Notes: generated by a model from the letters alone, not told the origin. Positions 9,826-17,226 are shown, counted from the stretch's first letter. The stretch is DNA of 17,797 bases from Streptosporangiaceae bacterium (GCA_030041195.1 JASHOI010000796.1:1-17797), one strand, 5' to 3'. Translations and numbers: made by a program.

Positions 9826-11247
9826 GTGGCTGACGAGGATTCCGCACCACCGGTCCGGCTGTGGGGCGGCCGGTTCGAGTCGGGCCCGGCCGAGGCGCTG
9901 GCCCGGCTGTCGGTGAGCGTCCAGTTCGACTGGCGGCTGGCCGGCTACGACCTGCTCGCCTCCCGTGCCCACGCGCGCGTGCTGCACAAGGCCGGGCTGC
10001 TCGACGACGCCGAGCTGGCCCGGATGCTTTCCGCGCTCGACGACCTCGCCGAGGCGTGCCGCACCGGGCGGTTCCGCCCGTCGGTCAGCGACGAGGACGT
10101 GCACACCGCGCTGGAGCGCGGCCTGCTCGAGCGGGCTGGGTCGCTCGCTGGCAAGCTGCGCGCCGGGCGCAGCCGTAACGACCAGATCGCCACCGACCTG
10201 CGGCTCTACCTGCGCGACCACGCACGGCTGATCACCAGCAGGCTGGCCGAGCTGCAGACCGCGCTGATCGACCAGGCAGAGCGGCACCAGGGCACCCCGG
10301 CACCGGGGATGACCCACCTGCAGCACGCCCAGCCGGTGCTGCTGGCGCACCAGCTGCTCGCGCACGTGCAGGCGTTCGCCCGCGACTGGCAGCGGCTGCG
10401 GGACTGGGACGCCCGCGCCGCGGTGTGCCCGCTCGGCGCCGGGGCACTGGCCGGCTCATCGCTCCCGCTCGACCCGGGTGCGGTAGCGGCCGAACTCGGC
10501 TTCGCGTCCGCGTTCAAAAACTCAATCGATGCGGTCAGCGACCGTGACTTCGCCGCGGAGTTCTGCTTCGCTTCCGCACTGCTCGGCGTGCACCTGTCGC
10601 GCCTCGGCGAGGAGGTCGTGCTCTGGTCGTCGCACGAGTTCGGCTGGGCCGAGATCGACGACGCCTACGCCACCGGGTCCTCGATCATGCCGCAGAAGAA
10701 GAACCCGGACGTGGCCGAGCTCGCCAGGGGCAAGGCCGGCAGGCTCATCGGCGGGCTGACCGGGCTGCTGACCATGCTCAAGGGCCTGCCGCTGGCCTAC
10801 GACCGGGACCTGCAGGAGGACAAGGAGCCGGTGTTCGACGCGGTGGACACGCTGCTGCTGGTGCTGCCCGCCATGGCCGGCCTCATCGGCACCCTGCGGT
10901 TCAACGCGGAGCGGATCGCGGCCGGGGCCGCCGCCGGGTACGCGCTGGCCACCGACCTGGCCGAGCTGCTGGTCCGCCGCGGCGTGCCGTTCCGCGAGGC
11001 GCACGAGGTCGTCGGGCATCTGGTGGTCTGGTGCCAGGTGCACGACTGCGAGCTTGCCGACGTGAGCGACGACGACCTGGCCAAGGTGTCGCCGCACCTC
11101 ACCCCGGACGTCCGCGAGGTGCTGACCGTGCCTGGTGCGCTGGCAGCGCGCAAGAGCCCCGGTGGCACGGCGCCGGCCCGGGTGGCCGAGCAGCTCGCGC
11201 AGCTGCGGGCCGCCGTGGAGGAGCAGGCCGCCTGGGCCACCGGCTGA
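9826..11247 (+). CDS. argH: Argininosuccinate lyase
   Basis: It splits argininosuccinate into arginine and fumarate, the last pathway step. The protein has 473 residues. It begins [11 protein letters not shown] and carries [18 protein letters not shown] (114-131), [19 protein letters not shown] (162-180) with the catalytic-region histidine, and the superfamily signature [10 protein letters not shown] (285-294) with the catalytic serine loop. In-frame TTG 9799 and ATG 9805 lie upstream, but GTG 9826 is preferred: GGAGGA (9815-9820) sits five bases before it, and the upstream residues do not resemble the family. It follows argR after 50 bases, with no argG between them. No strong terminator follows; only a weak GCGGC/GCCGC stem lies at 11258-11272. 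Confidence 0.96.
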   Translation: MADEDSAPPVRLWGGRFESGPAEALARLSVSVQFDWRLAGYDLLASRAHARVLHKAGLLDDAELARMLSALDDLAEACRTGRFRPSVSDEDVHTALERGLLERAGSLAGKLRAGRSRNDQIATDLRLYLRDHARLITSRLAELQTALIDQAERHQGTPAPGMTHLQHAQPVLLAHQLLAHVQAFARDWQRLRDWDARAAVCPLGAGALAGSSLPLDPGAVAAELGFASAFKNSIDAVSDRDFAAEFCFASALLGVHLSRLGEEVVLWSSHEFGWAEIDDAYATGSSIMPQKKNPDVAELARGKAGRLIGGLTGLLTMLKGLPLAYDRDLQEDKEPVFDAVDTLLLVLPAMAGLIGTLRFNAERIAAGAAAGYALATDLAELLVRRGVPFREAHEVVGHLVVWCQVHDCELADVSDDDLAKVSPHLTPDVREVLTVPGALAARKSPGGTAPARVAEQLAQLRAAVEEQAAWATG

Positions 11248-11262
11248 CGGCTTCCGTGCGGC

Positions 11263-11764
11263 CTATCGCCGCTTGCTGACGCACCGCTGGCCGGAGACCG
11301 CCGTGGTGGCATCCGCGCCCTGCCGCGTCGGACTGGACCTGCAGGTTACTCAGCGCGTACACGGCAGGGGAGGAGCCGGTACGGTCCCGCTCGACGATCC
11401 CGTCGACCTGGCCCGCCTGATCCAGCACCGGGCTGCCGGACTCTCCCGATGCGGCCGTGGCCTCGACGTTGAACATCTGCAGGTTGACCGGGCCACCGTA
11501 GAGTCCGTGGCTGACCGCGTCGTTGGCGGCCGTGGCAACGCCCTCGGTGGCCGTCGGCCGCGGCGCGTCACGTGCATAACCGACGAAGGCGACGCGCGAC
11601 CAGGGGGATGAACGTGCCCGCGAAGTCCAGTGCCGGCACGTTGAGCGCCGGCACGTCCAGGACGGCGATGCTGAGTGCCGGGTCGAACAGCACGACCCGG
11701 GCCGGGTAGGACATCCCGCCGGCATCCACCACACCTTCACGACCCCGGCCTCGGCGGCGCGCAC
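11263..11764 (-). pseudogene. Trypsin-like serine protease remnant (MarP-like), frameshifted
   Basis: On the minus strand, pieces of one protease lie in order but in different frames. First comes SYPARVVLFDPALSIAVLDV (about 11705 to 11640), then VAFVGYARDAPRP and a long stretch to SGESGSPVLDQAGQVDGIV, which holds the catalytic-serine motif G-x-S-G (about 11600 to 11400), then AVYALSNLQVQSDAA. A last frame gives ADATTAVSGQRCVSKRR and TAG (11263-11265). This matches the C-terminal half of membrane-anchored CvpA/MarP-type proteases, whose N-terminal membrane segments and catalytic His are missing here. At least three frame changes make it non-functional. The 5' border is approximate, ending where the transposase relic begins. 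It is convergent with argH. Confidence 0.65.
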
Positions 11765-11886
11765 GCCCGCTCGATCAGCTCGCCGTGATCATCCGTACCC
11801 GGCTCAAGCAGATGCAGTACCGTCCCGGGCTCCTGGACACCCTCGTCACCCACACCGGCCTGATCGCAAGCCCTAGATCGAAATGA
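11761..11886 (+). pseudogene. C-terminal relic of a transposase, probably IS630 family
   Basis: An open stretch read from 11761 gives LDQLAVIIRTRLKQMQYRP, then GLLDTLVTHTGLI, a short tail ending RSK, and TGA (11884-11886). The pattern of basic helix, K-x-(I/M)-QYRP-x-L(I/L)D and ATGL/HTGL resembles my memory of IS630-family transposase C-termini. No DDE catalytic residues are left, and the stretch begins beside the broken protease gene. A copy of its last dozen codons occurs at 12498-12533. The family assignment is from memory of the motif, without a search. Confidence 0.5.
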
Positions 11887-11890
11887 CACC
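11851..11890 (+). repeat. Repeat copy 1 upstream of the DUF1707 gene
   Basis: These forty bases, starting CACACCGGCCTG and ending around AAATGACA, match 12498-12537 at 33 positions without gaps. Both copies encode HTGL....RSK and a TGA in the same phase, so they look like two ends of the same transposase gene. The two copies are in direct orientation and flank the DUF1707 gene. Confidence 0.7.
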
Positions 11891-11913
11891 CTGGCCTTCA
11901 ACCGCTGTAGCGT
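11883..11913 (+). promoter_or_regulatory. Possible leaderless promoter of the DUF1707 gene
   Basis: TAGCGT (11908-11913) fits the actinobacterial -10 pattern TAnnnT and ends seven bases before ATG 11921, so transcription would begin at or next to the start codon. No ribosome binding site is visible, as expected for a leaderless message. ATGACA (11883-11888) matches the -35 consensus at five of six positions, with a somewhat long 19-base spacer, and lies inside the repeat copy. Confidence 0.45.
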
Positions 11914-11920
11914 GCTTGTC

Positions 11921-12460
11921 ATGTCGGACGATCTGCCCGGCCTGCGGGCATCGCACGAAGATCGCGACCGGGTCGTGGACGTGCTGCGGGTTGCCGCAGG
12001 TGTCGGGCAACTGAGCGCCGAGGAACTTGACGCCCGGTTGGAGAGTGCCCTTTCAGCTCGGACGCTCGGCGAGCTGGCCAAGCTCACCGCCGACCTGCCA
12101 GGCTCGCCCGCAGCCAGGGAAGTGCTTGTGATCAAGCAACACGGCAGCAAGTACGTGCTAGATGGCCGCTGGCAGGTACCTGCGCGTATCGAGCTCCGCA
12201 CACAACTCTGCCGGGTCACCCTTGACTTCACTCATGCGGTGATCACTTCGAGGGCTCTGCGAATCGACACGGACATGGTCCACGGCAGGCTGTTCATCGT
12301 CAGCCCGCCGGGCGCCCTGATCGACACCACCGGGCTCAGCCTCATCTACTCCAAGCTCAAACTCCGTTCCAAGGACGGCGCTGCCGATCCCCCCCTCCAC
12401 ATCGAGCTCGCCGGGAGGCTCCTGCACGCAAAGATCATCGAGCGACGGCCGCGACGTTAG
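11921..12460 (+). CDS. DUF1707 domain protein
   Basis: The product has 179 residues, with no signal peptide or membrane segment. The N-terminal DUF1707 domain (about 6-60) has the family pattern LRASHEDRDRVVDVLRVAAGVGQLSAEELDARLESALSAR split over two helices, then TLGELAKLTADLP. The rest (about 75-175) is a beta-rich domain like that found behind DUF1707 in actinobacteria and in cell-wall-stress LiaF-type proteins (VPARIELRTQLCRVTLDF, then ALRIDTDMVHGRLFIVSPPGA). The biochemical role is unknown. ATG 11921 is preferred over GTG 11912, which would overlap the putative -10. It sits between two copies of a transposase-end repeat. Confidence 0.85.
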   Translation: MSDDLPGLRASHEDRDRVVDVLRVAAGVGQLSAEELDARLESALSARTLGELAKLTADLPGSPAAREVLVIKQHGSKYVLDGRWQVPARIELRTQLCRVTLDFTHAVITSRALRIDTDMVHGRLFIVSPPGALIDTTGLSLIYSKLKLRSKDGAADPPLHIELAGRLLHAKIIERRPRR

Positions 12461-12497
12461 TCCGCGGTGCCGTGAAGGGTGTCCGCCTTCAGCGCCC

Positions 12498-12537
12498 CAC
12501 ACCGGCCTGTTCACAACCCAAAGATCTAAATGACAAC
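12498..12537 (+). repeat. Repeat copy 2 downstream of the DUF1707 gene
   Basis: This is the second copy of the 40-base element at 11851-11890 (33 of 40 identical). In frame it reads HTGLFTTQRSK and TGA (12531-12533). The sequence upstream shows no further resemblance to the first copy, so only the extreme end is shared. It lies in a locally AT-richer gap between the DUF1707 gene and the phosphoesterase gene. Confidence 0.7.
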
Positions 12538-12580
12538 GTCACCAGACGTATGACATGACCATGAATCTGGAAAACGGGAC

Positions 12581-13384
12581 GTGACATCACATTCTCACAA
12601 GGTGGCGTTTTACGCCGATATCTTCTACAATTCCGAGAGATCTCCGGCCTACTGGCTCCCGCCGGCAAACCTCGGCGTTGAGGCCATACTTCTCGGTGGA
12701 GACATCCATTACCTGCCGCATCATCTGGGCGAGATGGTGGAGTCAATCCGGGGAACGCAGCCCGATTCCACGCAGATCATCGTCGTCCCCGGCAACGGCG
12801 AGTACGCCGACCAGGAACTCGGCGAGGCACGTCGGCATTACCGGGCGGCGGTGGACGCCGTTCCGAACGCGGTGTTCCTCGACGATGACGTGGCCGAGTT
12901 GCCGTGCGGTCTCAGGGTCATCGGGTCGACGTTGTGGTCGCACGTGCCCGACGGCGAGATCGGCCGCTATACCCGGATGATGGCCCGTGAAGGAAAGGAA
13001 GGTGTGGACAACATACGGCTGGGGAACCGGTTCCTGACCTTGCGCGACACCAATGAGCTGCACCGCCGGGCGCGCTCGTTCATCGAGGACCAGCTGCGGA
13101 GCCTGTCGCCGGCGCAGCGGGACACGACGATTGTGTGCACGCACTTCTGGCCGACGTTGCAGCCGTGGGAAGCACCGGCCGAGGAGCAGTGGTACTACGT
13201 GACCGGATCGGACCTGGACGCGCTGATCGCCGAGTACGGCCCGAGGCTGTGGCTGTGCGGGCACGCGCACACCACCCACCACGTGACGATCGGGACGACG
13301 CAGATCTCCTCCAACCCGCGGGCGGGACACGGGCCGGGGAACGTTAACCCGGATTTCGTGGAGTCCTATGTCGTCGAGCTCTGA
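12581..13384 (+). CDS. Calcineurin-like metallophosphoesterase with altered active site
   Basis: The product has 267 residues and is predicted to be cytoplasmic. The five-motif scaffold of the family is visible: YADIF (Asp13), LLGGDIHYL (Asp41), VVPGNGEY (Asn72), VCTHFWP (His188) and CGHAHTTHH (His228, His230). It ends with the usual NPDF....VVEL. Two key residues differ. Motif I D-x-H is D-x-F (Phe15), which removes a metal ligand. Motif III G-N-H-E is G-N-G-E (Gly73), which removes the catalytic histidine. The protein may have changed or lost activity, or act by binding. The substrate is unknown. GTG 12581 has only a weak GGAAAA upstream. The first codons are less GC-biased than the neighbouring genes. 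The HAD gene follows at once. Confidence 0.85.
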   Translation: MTSHSHKVAFYADIFYNSERSPAYWLPPANLGVEAILLGGDIHYLPHHLGEMVESIRGTQPDSTQIIVVPGNGEYADQELGEARRHYRAAVDAVPNAVFLDDDVAELPCGLRVIGSTLWSHVPDGEIGRYTRMMAREGKEGVDNIRLGNRFLTLRDTNELHRRARSFIEDQLRSLSPAQRDTTIVCTHFWPTLQPWEAPAEEQWYYVTGSDLDALIAEYGPRLWLCGHAHTTHHVTIGTTQISSNPRAGHGPGNVNPDFVESYVVEL

Positions 13385-13454
13385 CGGCGCGCACGTCCGT
13401 GATCTTGTGCCGGCCGGCGGAGGGCTGGTGCGACCCGACCCGGGGAGGGCGCCC

Positions 13455-14066
13455 GTGAGCTGGGTGATGTTCGACTTCGGCGGCGTGCTCTCGCATCCGC
13501 CCACACCGCAGGACCTGGCACTGATGGCCGGTGTCGCCGGCTCGTCCGTGCCGGCCTTTGCCGACGCGTACTGGCGATGGCGGCACCGCTACGACCTGGA
13601 CACGCTGGACGCCGATGGCTACTGGCGGCAGATAGGGCGCAGCCTCGGCCGCGGCTTCGGCGACGCTGAGGTGGCCGAGCTGACGCGACTGGACCGGGCG
13701 GCCTGGCTGCGGCTGCAGGCCGGGACGGTAGCGCTGATCGAGGACCTGGCCACGGTGGGGTGGCCGCTCGCGATGCTGTCCAACGCGCCCGGCGAGCTGG
13801 CTGAGGCGATTGCCGGGCTGCCGGTCGCCGCGCATTTCCGGCACCTGATATTTAGCTGTGAGCTCAAGTCCGCCAAGCCGGACCCGGAATGCTACGGTGC
13901 CGCACTCGCCCGGATCGGCGTCAGCGCCGGCGAGGTCGTCTTCGTCGACGACCGCAGCGAGAACGTGGCCGCTGCTGCCGCCCTGGGCCTGCGCTCGGTG
14001 CATTTCACCAGTCCCGCGGCGGCACGCACGGCCGTCACCGAACAACTGGCCGCCAGCGGCCCATAG
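13455..14066 (+). CDS. HAD-family hydrolase
   Basis: A haloacid-dehalogenase-like hydrolase of 203 residues; the substrate is unknown, probably a small phosphorylated metabolite. Motif I is FDFGGVL (Asp7 nucleophile, with Gly9 at the usual second Asp, as in many DFGGVL-type members). Motif II is MLSNAP (Ser109), motif III AKPDPECY (Lys141) and motif IV FVDDRSEN (Asp165, Asp166). Residues 14-95 form the alpha-helical cap. GTG 13455 is chosen because GGAGG (13444-13448) lies six bases upstream and motif I then falls at the normal distance. ATG 13368, with GGAG upstream, would add 29 residues of low-complexity sequence and overlap the phosphoesterase gene. It probably shares a transcript with that gene. 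Confidence 0.88.
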   Translation: MSWVMFDFGGVLSHPPTPQDLALMAGVAGSSVPAFADAYWRWRHRYDLDTLDADGYWRQIGRSLGRGFGDAEVAELTRLDRAAWLRLQAGTVALIEDLATVGWPLAMLSNAPGELAEAIAGLPVAAHFRHLIFSCELKSAKPDPECYGAALARIGVSAGEVVFVDDRSENVAAAAALGLRSVHFTSPAAARTAVTEQLAASGP

Positions 14067-14381
14067 GTTCACCGCGTCCAGAGCAGCCCTCGAGACCCGT
14101 ATGCGATCCGGCTGCCGGAAGCCGTGCCCAGGCCGGAAGCCGGCTGGCTCGCTCCGCTCCAGCAGAGCCGCTCGACTCGGGTGCGCTGTGACCGGAGAAC
14201 CCGGGACCGCGATCGCTGAACGCCTGTCGCGGGCAGGGGCTGGTGTGCCGGCGGACGCGGCCTGCGCCGGGCCGGGTGGCCGACGGGGCCGCATCCGGTA
14301 AGCTCACGGCCGGTTCCCGACTTCGCCGACGGCGCCGGGCCCAGCGGCCAGGGCGTCCTGCCTTCACGATCGTGGTGGACC
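14067..14381 (+). other. Intergenic stretch without a recognisable gene
   Basis: These 315 bases between the HAD gene and mpg show no coding signal I can tie to a family on either strand. They contain GCCGGAAGCC twice (14114-14123 and 14132-14141) and a 10-base palindrome, CACGATCGTG, at 14365-14374, just before the mpg start. The palindrome could be an operator or chance. The mpg-tyrS promoter should lie here, but I see no convincing hexamer pair. Confidence 0.5.
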
Positions 14382-15089
14382 TTGCCGCGCAGTGCAGCAC
14401 CTCAGCCTGACCTCCTGCCGAGGGAATTCTTCGACCGTCCCTCGCTGGCAGTGGCACCCGATCTGCTGGGCTGCCTGCTCACGCATGAGACCGCTGAGGG
14501 ACCGGTCACGGTCAGGCTGACCGAGGTCGAGGCGTACCTGGGCGAGATCGATCCAGCGTCGCACGCGTTCCGGGGCCGGACCGCGCGCAACGCGGTCATG
14601 TACGGCCCGCCCGGCCACGCCTACGTCTACTTCACGTACGGCATGTTCTTCTGCGTGAACCTGGTCTGCCAGCCGGAGGGTGAGGCTTCGGCGGTGCTGC
14701 TGCGGGCGGGGCAGGTCATTGACGGCGTGCCGCTGGCCGCTGCGCGGCGTTCCGCGCGGCGCCGGTCCGGGGCGGTTTCTCGGGAAGCCGACCTGGCGCG
14801 TGGCCCCGGCCTGCTCTGCGAAGCGCTGGCCATCGACCGGTCGCAGAACGGCGCCGATGTATGCGCTCCCGCCTCACCGCTGCGGGTGCTGGCCGCGGTG
14901 AAACCGGTTCCGGCCGCGGACATCGCCACCGGCCCCAGGGTGGGCGTCAGCCGCGCCGCCGACGTAGCCTGGCGTTTCTGGATCACCGGCGATCCTGCTG
15001 TCTCCGCCTACCGCGCATACGCTCCGCGCCGTGCTAAGGCGAAACCAGTTACCACTCGAGGCCCCGAAGGTGGGACGATTCCGCAGTGA
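14382..15089 (+). CDS. mpg: DNA-3-methyladenine glycosylase (AAG/MPG family)
   Basis: A monofunctional base-excision-repair glycosylase that removes alkylated purines from DNA. The protein has 235 residues. The fold's landmarks are LLGCLL, the catalytic Glu50 in TEVEAYLG, SHAFRGRTARNAVMYGPPG with His61, YVYFTYGMFFCVNLVC, ASAVLLRAG, the LARGPGLLCEAL segment, GPRVGVSRAAD and WRFWITGDPAVSAYR. The only reasonable start in frame is TTG 14382, with a weak GGTGG nearby; the exact start is therefore less certain than the product. Its TGA (15087-15089) overlaps the tyrS GTG. mpg-tyrS adjacency is shared with M. tuberculosis as I recall it. Confidence 0.93.
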   Translation: MPRSAAPQPDLLPREFFDRPSLAVAPDLLGCLLTHETAEGPVTVRLTEVEAYLGEIDPASHAFRGRTARNAVMYGPPGHAYVYFTYGMFFCVNLVCQPEGEASAVLLRAGQVIDGVPLAAARRSARRRSGAVSREADLARGPGLLCEALAIDRSQNGADVCAPASPLRVLAAVKPVPAADIATGPRVGVSRAADVAWRFWITGDPAVSAYRAYAPRRAKAKPVTTRGPEGGTIPQ

Positions 15090-16363
15090 CCGACATCATC
15101 GACGACCTGAGCTGGCGCGGCCTGATCGCCGTGTCCACCGACCTGGAGGATCTGCGCAAGGCCCTGGACACAGGCCAGGTCACGGTCTACGTCGGCTTTG
15201 ACCCGACAGCGCCCAGCCTGCACATCGGCAACCTGGTTCAGCTGCTGACCCTGCGCCGGATGCAGCTCGCCGGGCACCGCCCGATCGGGCTGGTGGGCGG
15301 CGCCACCGGGCTCATCGGAGACCCGAGCGGCAAGTCCGCAGAGCGGGTGCTGAACTCACCCGAGGTGGTCGCGGGCTGGGTAGAGCGGATCCGGGCCGAG
15401 GTGAGCCACTTCCTGGACTTCTCGGGTCCGGCGAGCGCGCTGCTGGTCAGCAACCTGGACTGGACCGGGAATCTCTCGGCGATCGACTTCCTGCGCGACA
15501 TCGGCAAGCATTTCCCGGTGAACCAGATGCTCTCCCGCGAGGTGGTCAGGGCCAGGCTCGAGTCCAGCGGGATCACCTTCACCGAGTTCAGCTACCAGGT
15601 CCTGCAGGCAAACGACTTCCTGGAGCTGCACCGCAGGTACGGCTGCTCGCTGCAGATCGGCGGCAGCGACCAGTGGGGGAACCTGGTCGCCGGGGTCGAC
15701 CTGATCCGCCGCGTGACCGGTGACGTGGCGCACGCGCTGGCCACGCCGCTGATCACCAAGCCGGACGGGACCAAGTACGGCAAGACCGAGGGCGAGGCGG
15801 TCTGGCTGAGCCCGGAGCTGATGAGCCCGTACGCGTTCTACCAGTTCTGGATCAACAGGACCGACGCCGAGGTGCCCGGCCTGCTCCGGGTGTTCACGTT
15901 CCGCGGCCACGAGGAGATCGAGGAACTGGAACTGGAGACCGCCGAGCGCCCCGCGGCGCGCATCGCCCAGCGGGTGCTGGCCGAGGACGTGACCACGCTG
16001 GTGCACGGGCCCGAGGAGTACGCCCGCGTGGTCGGCGCGAGCCAGGCGCTCTTCGGCCAGGGAGACCTGCACGCGCTTGACGCGAAAACTCTGGCGGCAG
16101 CACTCGCCGAGGTGCCGTCGGCGACGGTCTCGGCGTCCAGCGACGCCTTGCCGCCGGTCGCCGACCTCATGGCGGCAGCCGGCATCGTCCCGAGCAAGTC
16201 GGCGGCCCGGCGAGCCATCGCCGAGGGCGGCGCCTACCTGAACAACGTGAAGGTGACCGACCAGGACGCGGTCCCGCAGGCCAGCGACCTGCTGCACGGC
16301 AAGTTCCTGGTGTTGCGGCGCGGCAAGCGCACGGTTGGCGGTGTCGAGGTCAGCACCGTCTGA
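15086..16363 (+). CDS. tyrS: Tyrosyl-tRNA synthetase
   Basis: A class I aminoacyl-tRNA synthetase that charges tRNA-Tyr as a homodimer. The protein has 425 residues. The HIGH-type motif is HIGN (46-49) in YVGFDPTAPSLHIGN, followed by LVGGATGLIGDPSGKS (69-84), the tyrosine-site segment FTEFSYQVLQANDF and GGSDQWGN (192-199). The KMSKS-type loop is KYGKT (230-234). A C-terminal S4 RNA-binding domain covers about 350-420 (PSKSAARRAIAEGGAYLNN). Asn in place of the second His, and KYGKT, are seen in TyrRS relatives and are not taken as defects. GTG 15086 overlaps the mpg stop (GTGA), so the pair is probably co-transcribed and coupled. Confidence 0.97.
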   Translation: MTDIIDDLSWRGLIAVSTDLEDLRKALDTGQVTVYVGFDPTAPSLHIGNLVQLLTLRRMQLAGHRPIGLVGGATGLIGDPSGKSAERVLNSPEVVAGWVERIRAEVSHFLDFSGPASALLVSNLDWTGNLSAIDFLRDIGKHFPVNQMLSREVVRARLESSGITFTEFSYQVLQANDFLELHRRYGCSLQIGGSDQWGNLVAGVDLIRRVTGDVAHALATPLITKPDGTKYGKTEGEAVWLSPELMSPYAFYQFWINRTDAEVPGLLRVFTFRGHEEIEELELETAERPAARIAQRVLAEDVTTLVHGPEEYARVVGASQALFGQGDLHALDAKTLAAALAEVPSATVSASSDALPPVADLMAAAGIVPSKSAARRAIAEGGAYLNNVKVTDQDAVPQASDLLHGKFLVLRRGKRTVGGVEVSTV

Positions 16364-16532
16364 GGCATTGGGTGCCCAGGCAGGGCTGCCCGGCCCCGCC
16401 TGGGCCCGGTCAGCTCCCGCTGTGGTCTCCCGCTCCGGCGCCGCCCCCTTCACCCAAAGCCTGTCTCAAGTTGCGCCAGAGCAGCACCAGAGCGCACGTC
16501 TGCACCCGCCCAAGAGCTGCGCCAGAGCCACT

Positions 16533-16622
16533 GCGCCAGTGCCACGTCTGCAATCGCGCCAGTGCCACGTCTGCAGCCGTGCCAGTGCCACGTCTGCAGC
16601 CGCCAGAGCCGTGCCTGCAGCC
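16533..16622 (+). repeat. 23-base tandem repeat downstream of tyrS
   Basis: Three near-identical 23-base units start at 16533, 16556 and 16579 with the core GCCAGTGCCACGTCTGCA, followed by a degenerate 21-base unit at 16602-16622. Looser relatives (GCGCCAGAGC, CGCACGTCTGCA) extend upstream to about 16473. No unique spacers separate the units, so this is a minisatellite-like array and not a CRISPR. It ends directly at the hairpin that starts at 16623. Confidence 0.85.
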
Positions 16623-16649
16623 CCACCCGGCCACAACGTGGCCGGGTGG
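16623..16649 (+). terminator. Perfect 12-bp hairpin, probable tyrS terminator
   Basis: CCACCCGGCCAC (16623-16634) and its exact complement (16638-16649) are separated by AAC. No T-run follows, as is common for terminators in high-GC actinobacteria. The position after tyrS and before the rRNA promoter region fits insulation of the rRNA operon from tyrS read-through. Confidence 0.75.
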
Positions 16650-16935
16650 ATTCCAGCTCTGACGCCTTGCGGGCGCTACCACAGTCGTGACACGCCGCTT
16701 GAGCGGCTGGGACGTGGTTGGCGGCCGTGTCCCATCTACCGGTAATGGCCCGAAAAGGGCGGGCGAGGCACACTATTCAGTAACAAATCCGCCACAGTCG
16801 CCGTTGCCAGGCACCGCGGCGCGGTCGCGATCAAGGCTTGGACGTGACCGCCAGGGGCCTGCAAATCCTGGTGACCAGCAGCGCGGCACGATCAGACGGT
16901 CCGCGAAGTCCTGCGGAGCCGAACGGCCCGCCGAT

Positions 16936-16964
16936 TTGACTAGATCCCCTTTGCTGCCTAGTCT
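16936..16964 (+). promoter_or_regulatory. rRNA promoter candidate P1
   Basis: TTGACT (16936-16941) and TAGTCT (16959-16964) are exactly 17 bases apart. The -35 matches the consensus at five of six bases; the -10 fits TAnnnT. Tandem promoters upstream of 16S are usual in actinobacteria. Confidence 0.65.
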
Positions 16965-17124
16965 TTCGTGTTGCCCCGGAGGACACGAGCCGCCTGCAGG
17001 CGGCGGTCTCCGAGGCGCCAGCAGCTACCCTCCCAGTGAGCGTATCCCGGGCACCGGGGCGCCGAGGTGAGGGTATGCTCAGTGCACACCGCGTGACCAA
17101 GCAGGCCAAGTTTTACGAAGTGGG

Positions 17125-17153
17125 TTGACAAGGTCCGACAGGACCGGTAAGTT
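17125..17153 (+). promoter_or_regulatory. rRNA promoter candidate P2
   Basis: A perfect TTGACA (17125-17130) is followed after 17 bases by TAAGTT (17148-17153). The spacer contains a short inverted repeat, GGTCC-GACA-GGACC (17132-17145). The likely transcription start lies about 245 bases before the 16S gene. This is the stronger of the two candidates. Confidence 0.75.
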
Positions 17154-17203
17154 AGCAGGGTTGCCCCTGATGAGACCGAGAGGTCTTGGATGGTGCGCGT
17201 CCG

Positions 17204-17226
17204 CTCCTTGAGAACTCAACAGCGTG
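17204..17226 (+). promoter_or_regulatory. Conserved actinobacterial rRNA leader element
   Basis: The stretch containing CTTGAGAACTCAACAGCGTG matches the sequence (TTGAGAACTCAA followed by AGYGTG) that recurs in actinobacterial rRNA leaders and 16S-23S spacers, usually discussed with box A type antitermination and RNase III processing. It lies between promoter P2 and the 16S start, as expected. Confidence 0.7.

Noticed and set aside
11258..11272. GCGGC-CTATC-GCCGC stem as argH terminator
   Set aside because: The stem has only five pairs and no T-run, too weak to call in this GC-rich DNA.
13368..13454. 29-residue N-terminal extension of the HAD protein from ATG 13368
   Set aside because: A GGAG lies four bases before this ATG, but the extension is low-complexity, overlaps the phosphoesterase end, and the GTG at 13455 has a better ribosome binding site and places the DFGGVL motif normally.
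14365..14374. Palindrome CACGATCGTG before mpg as an operator
   Set aside because: Ten-base palindromes of this composition are expected by chance; no second copy or promoter supports it.
15221..15232. HIGN in place of HIGH in tyrS as a defect
   Set aside because: Asn at the last position of this motif occurs in functional class I synthetases, and all other TyrRS signatures are intact.
16473..16622. Tandem repeat considered as a CRISPR array
   Set aside because: Units are directly abutting with no unique spacers and no cas genes are present.
16410..16682. Minus-strand open frame of 90 residues across the repeat array
   Set aside because: Its repeated peptide pattern merely reflects the 23-base DNA repeat, and there is no ribosome binding site or family similarity.
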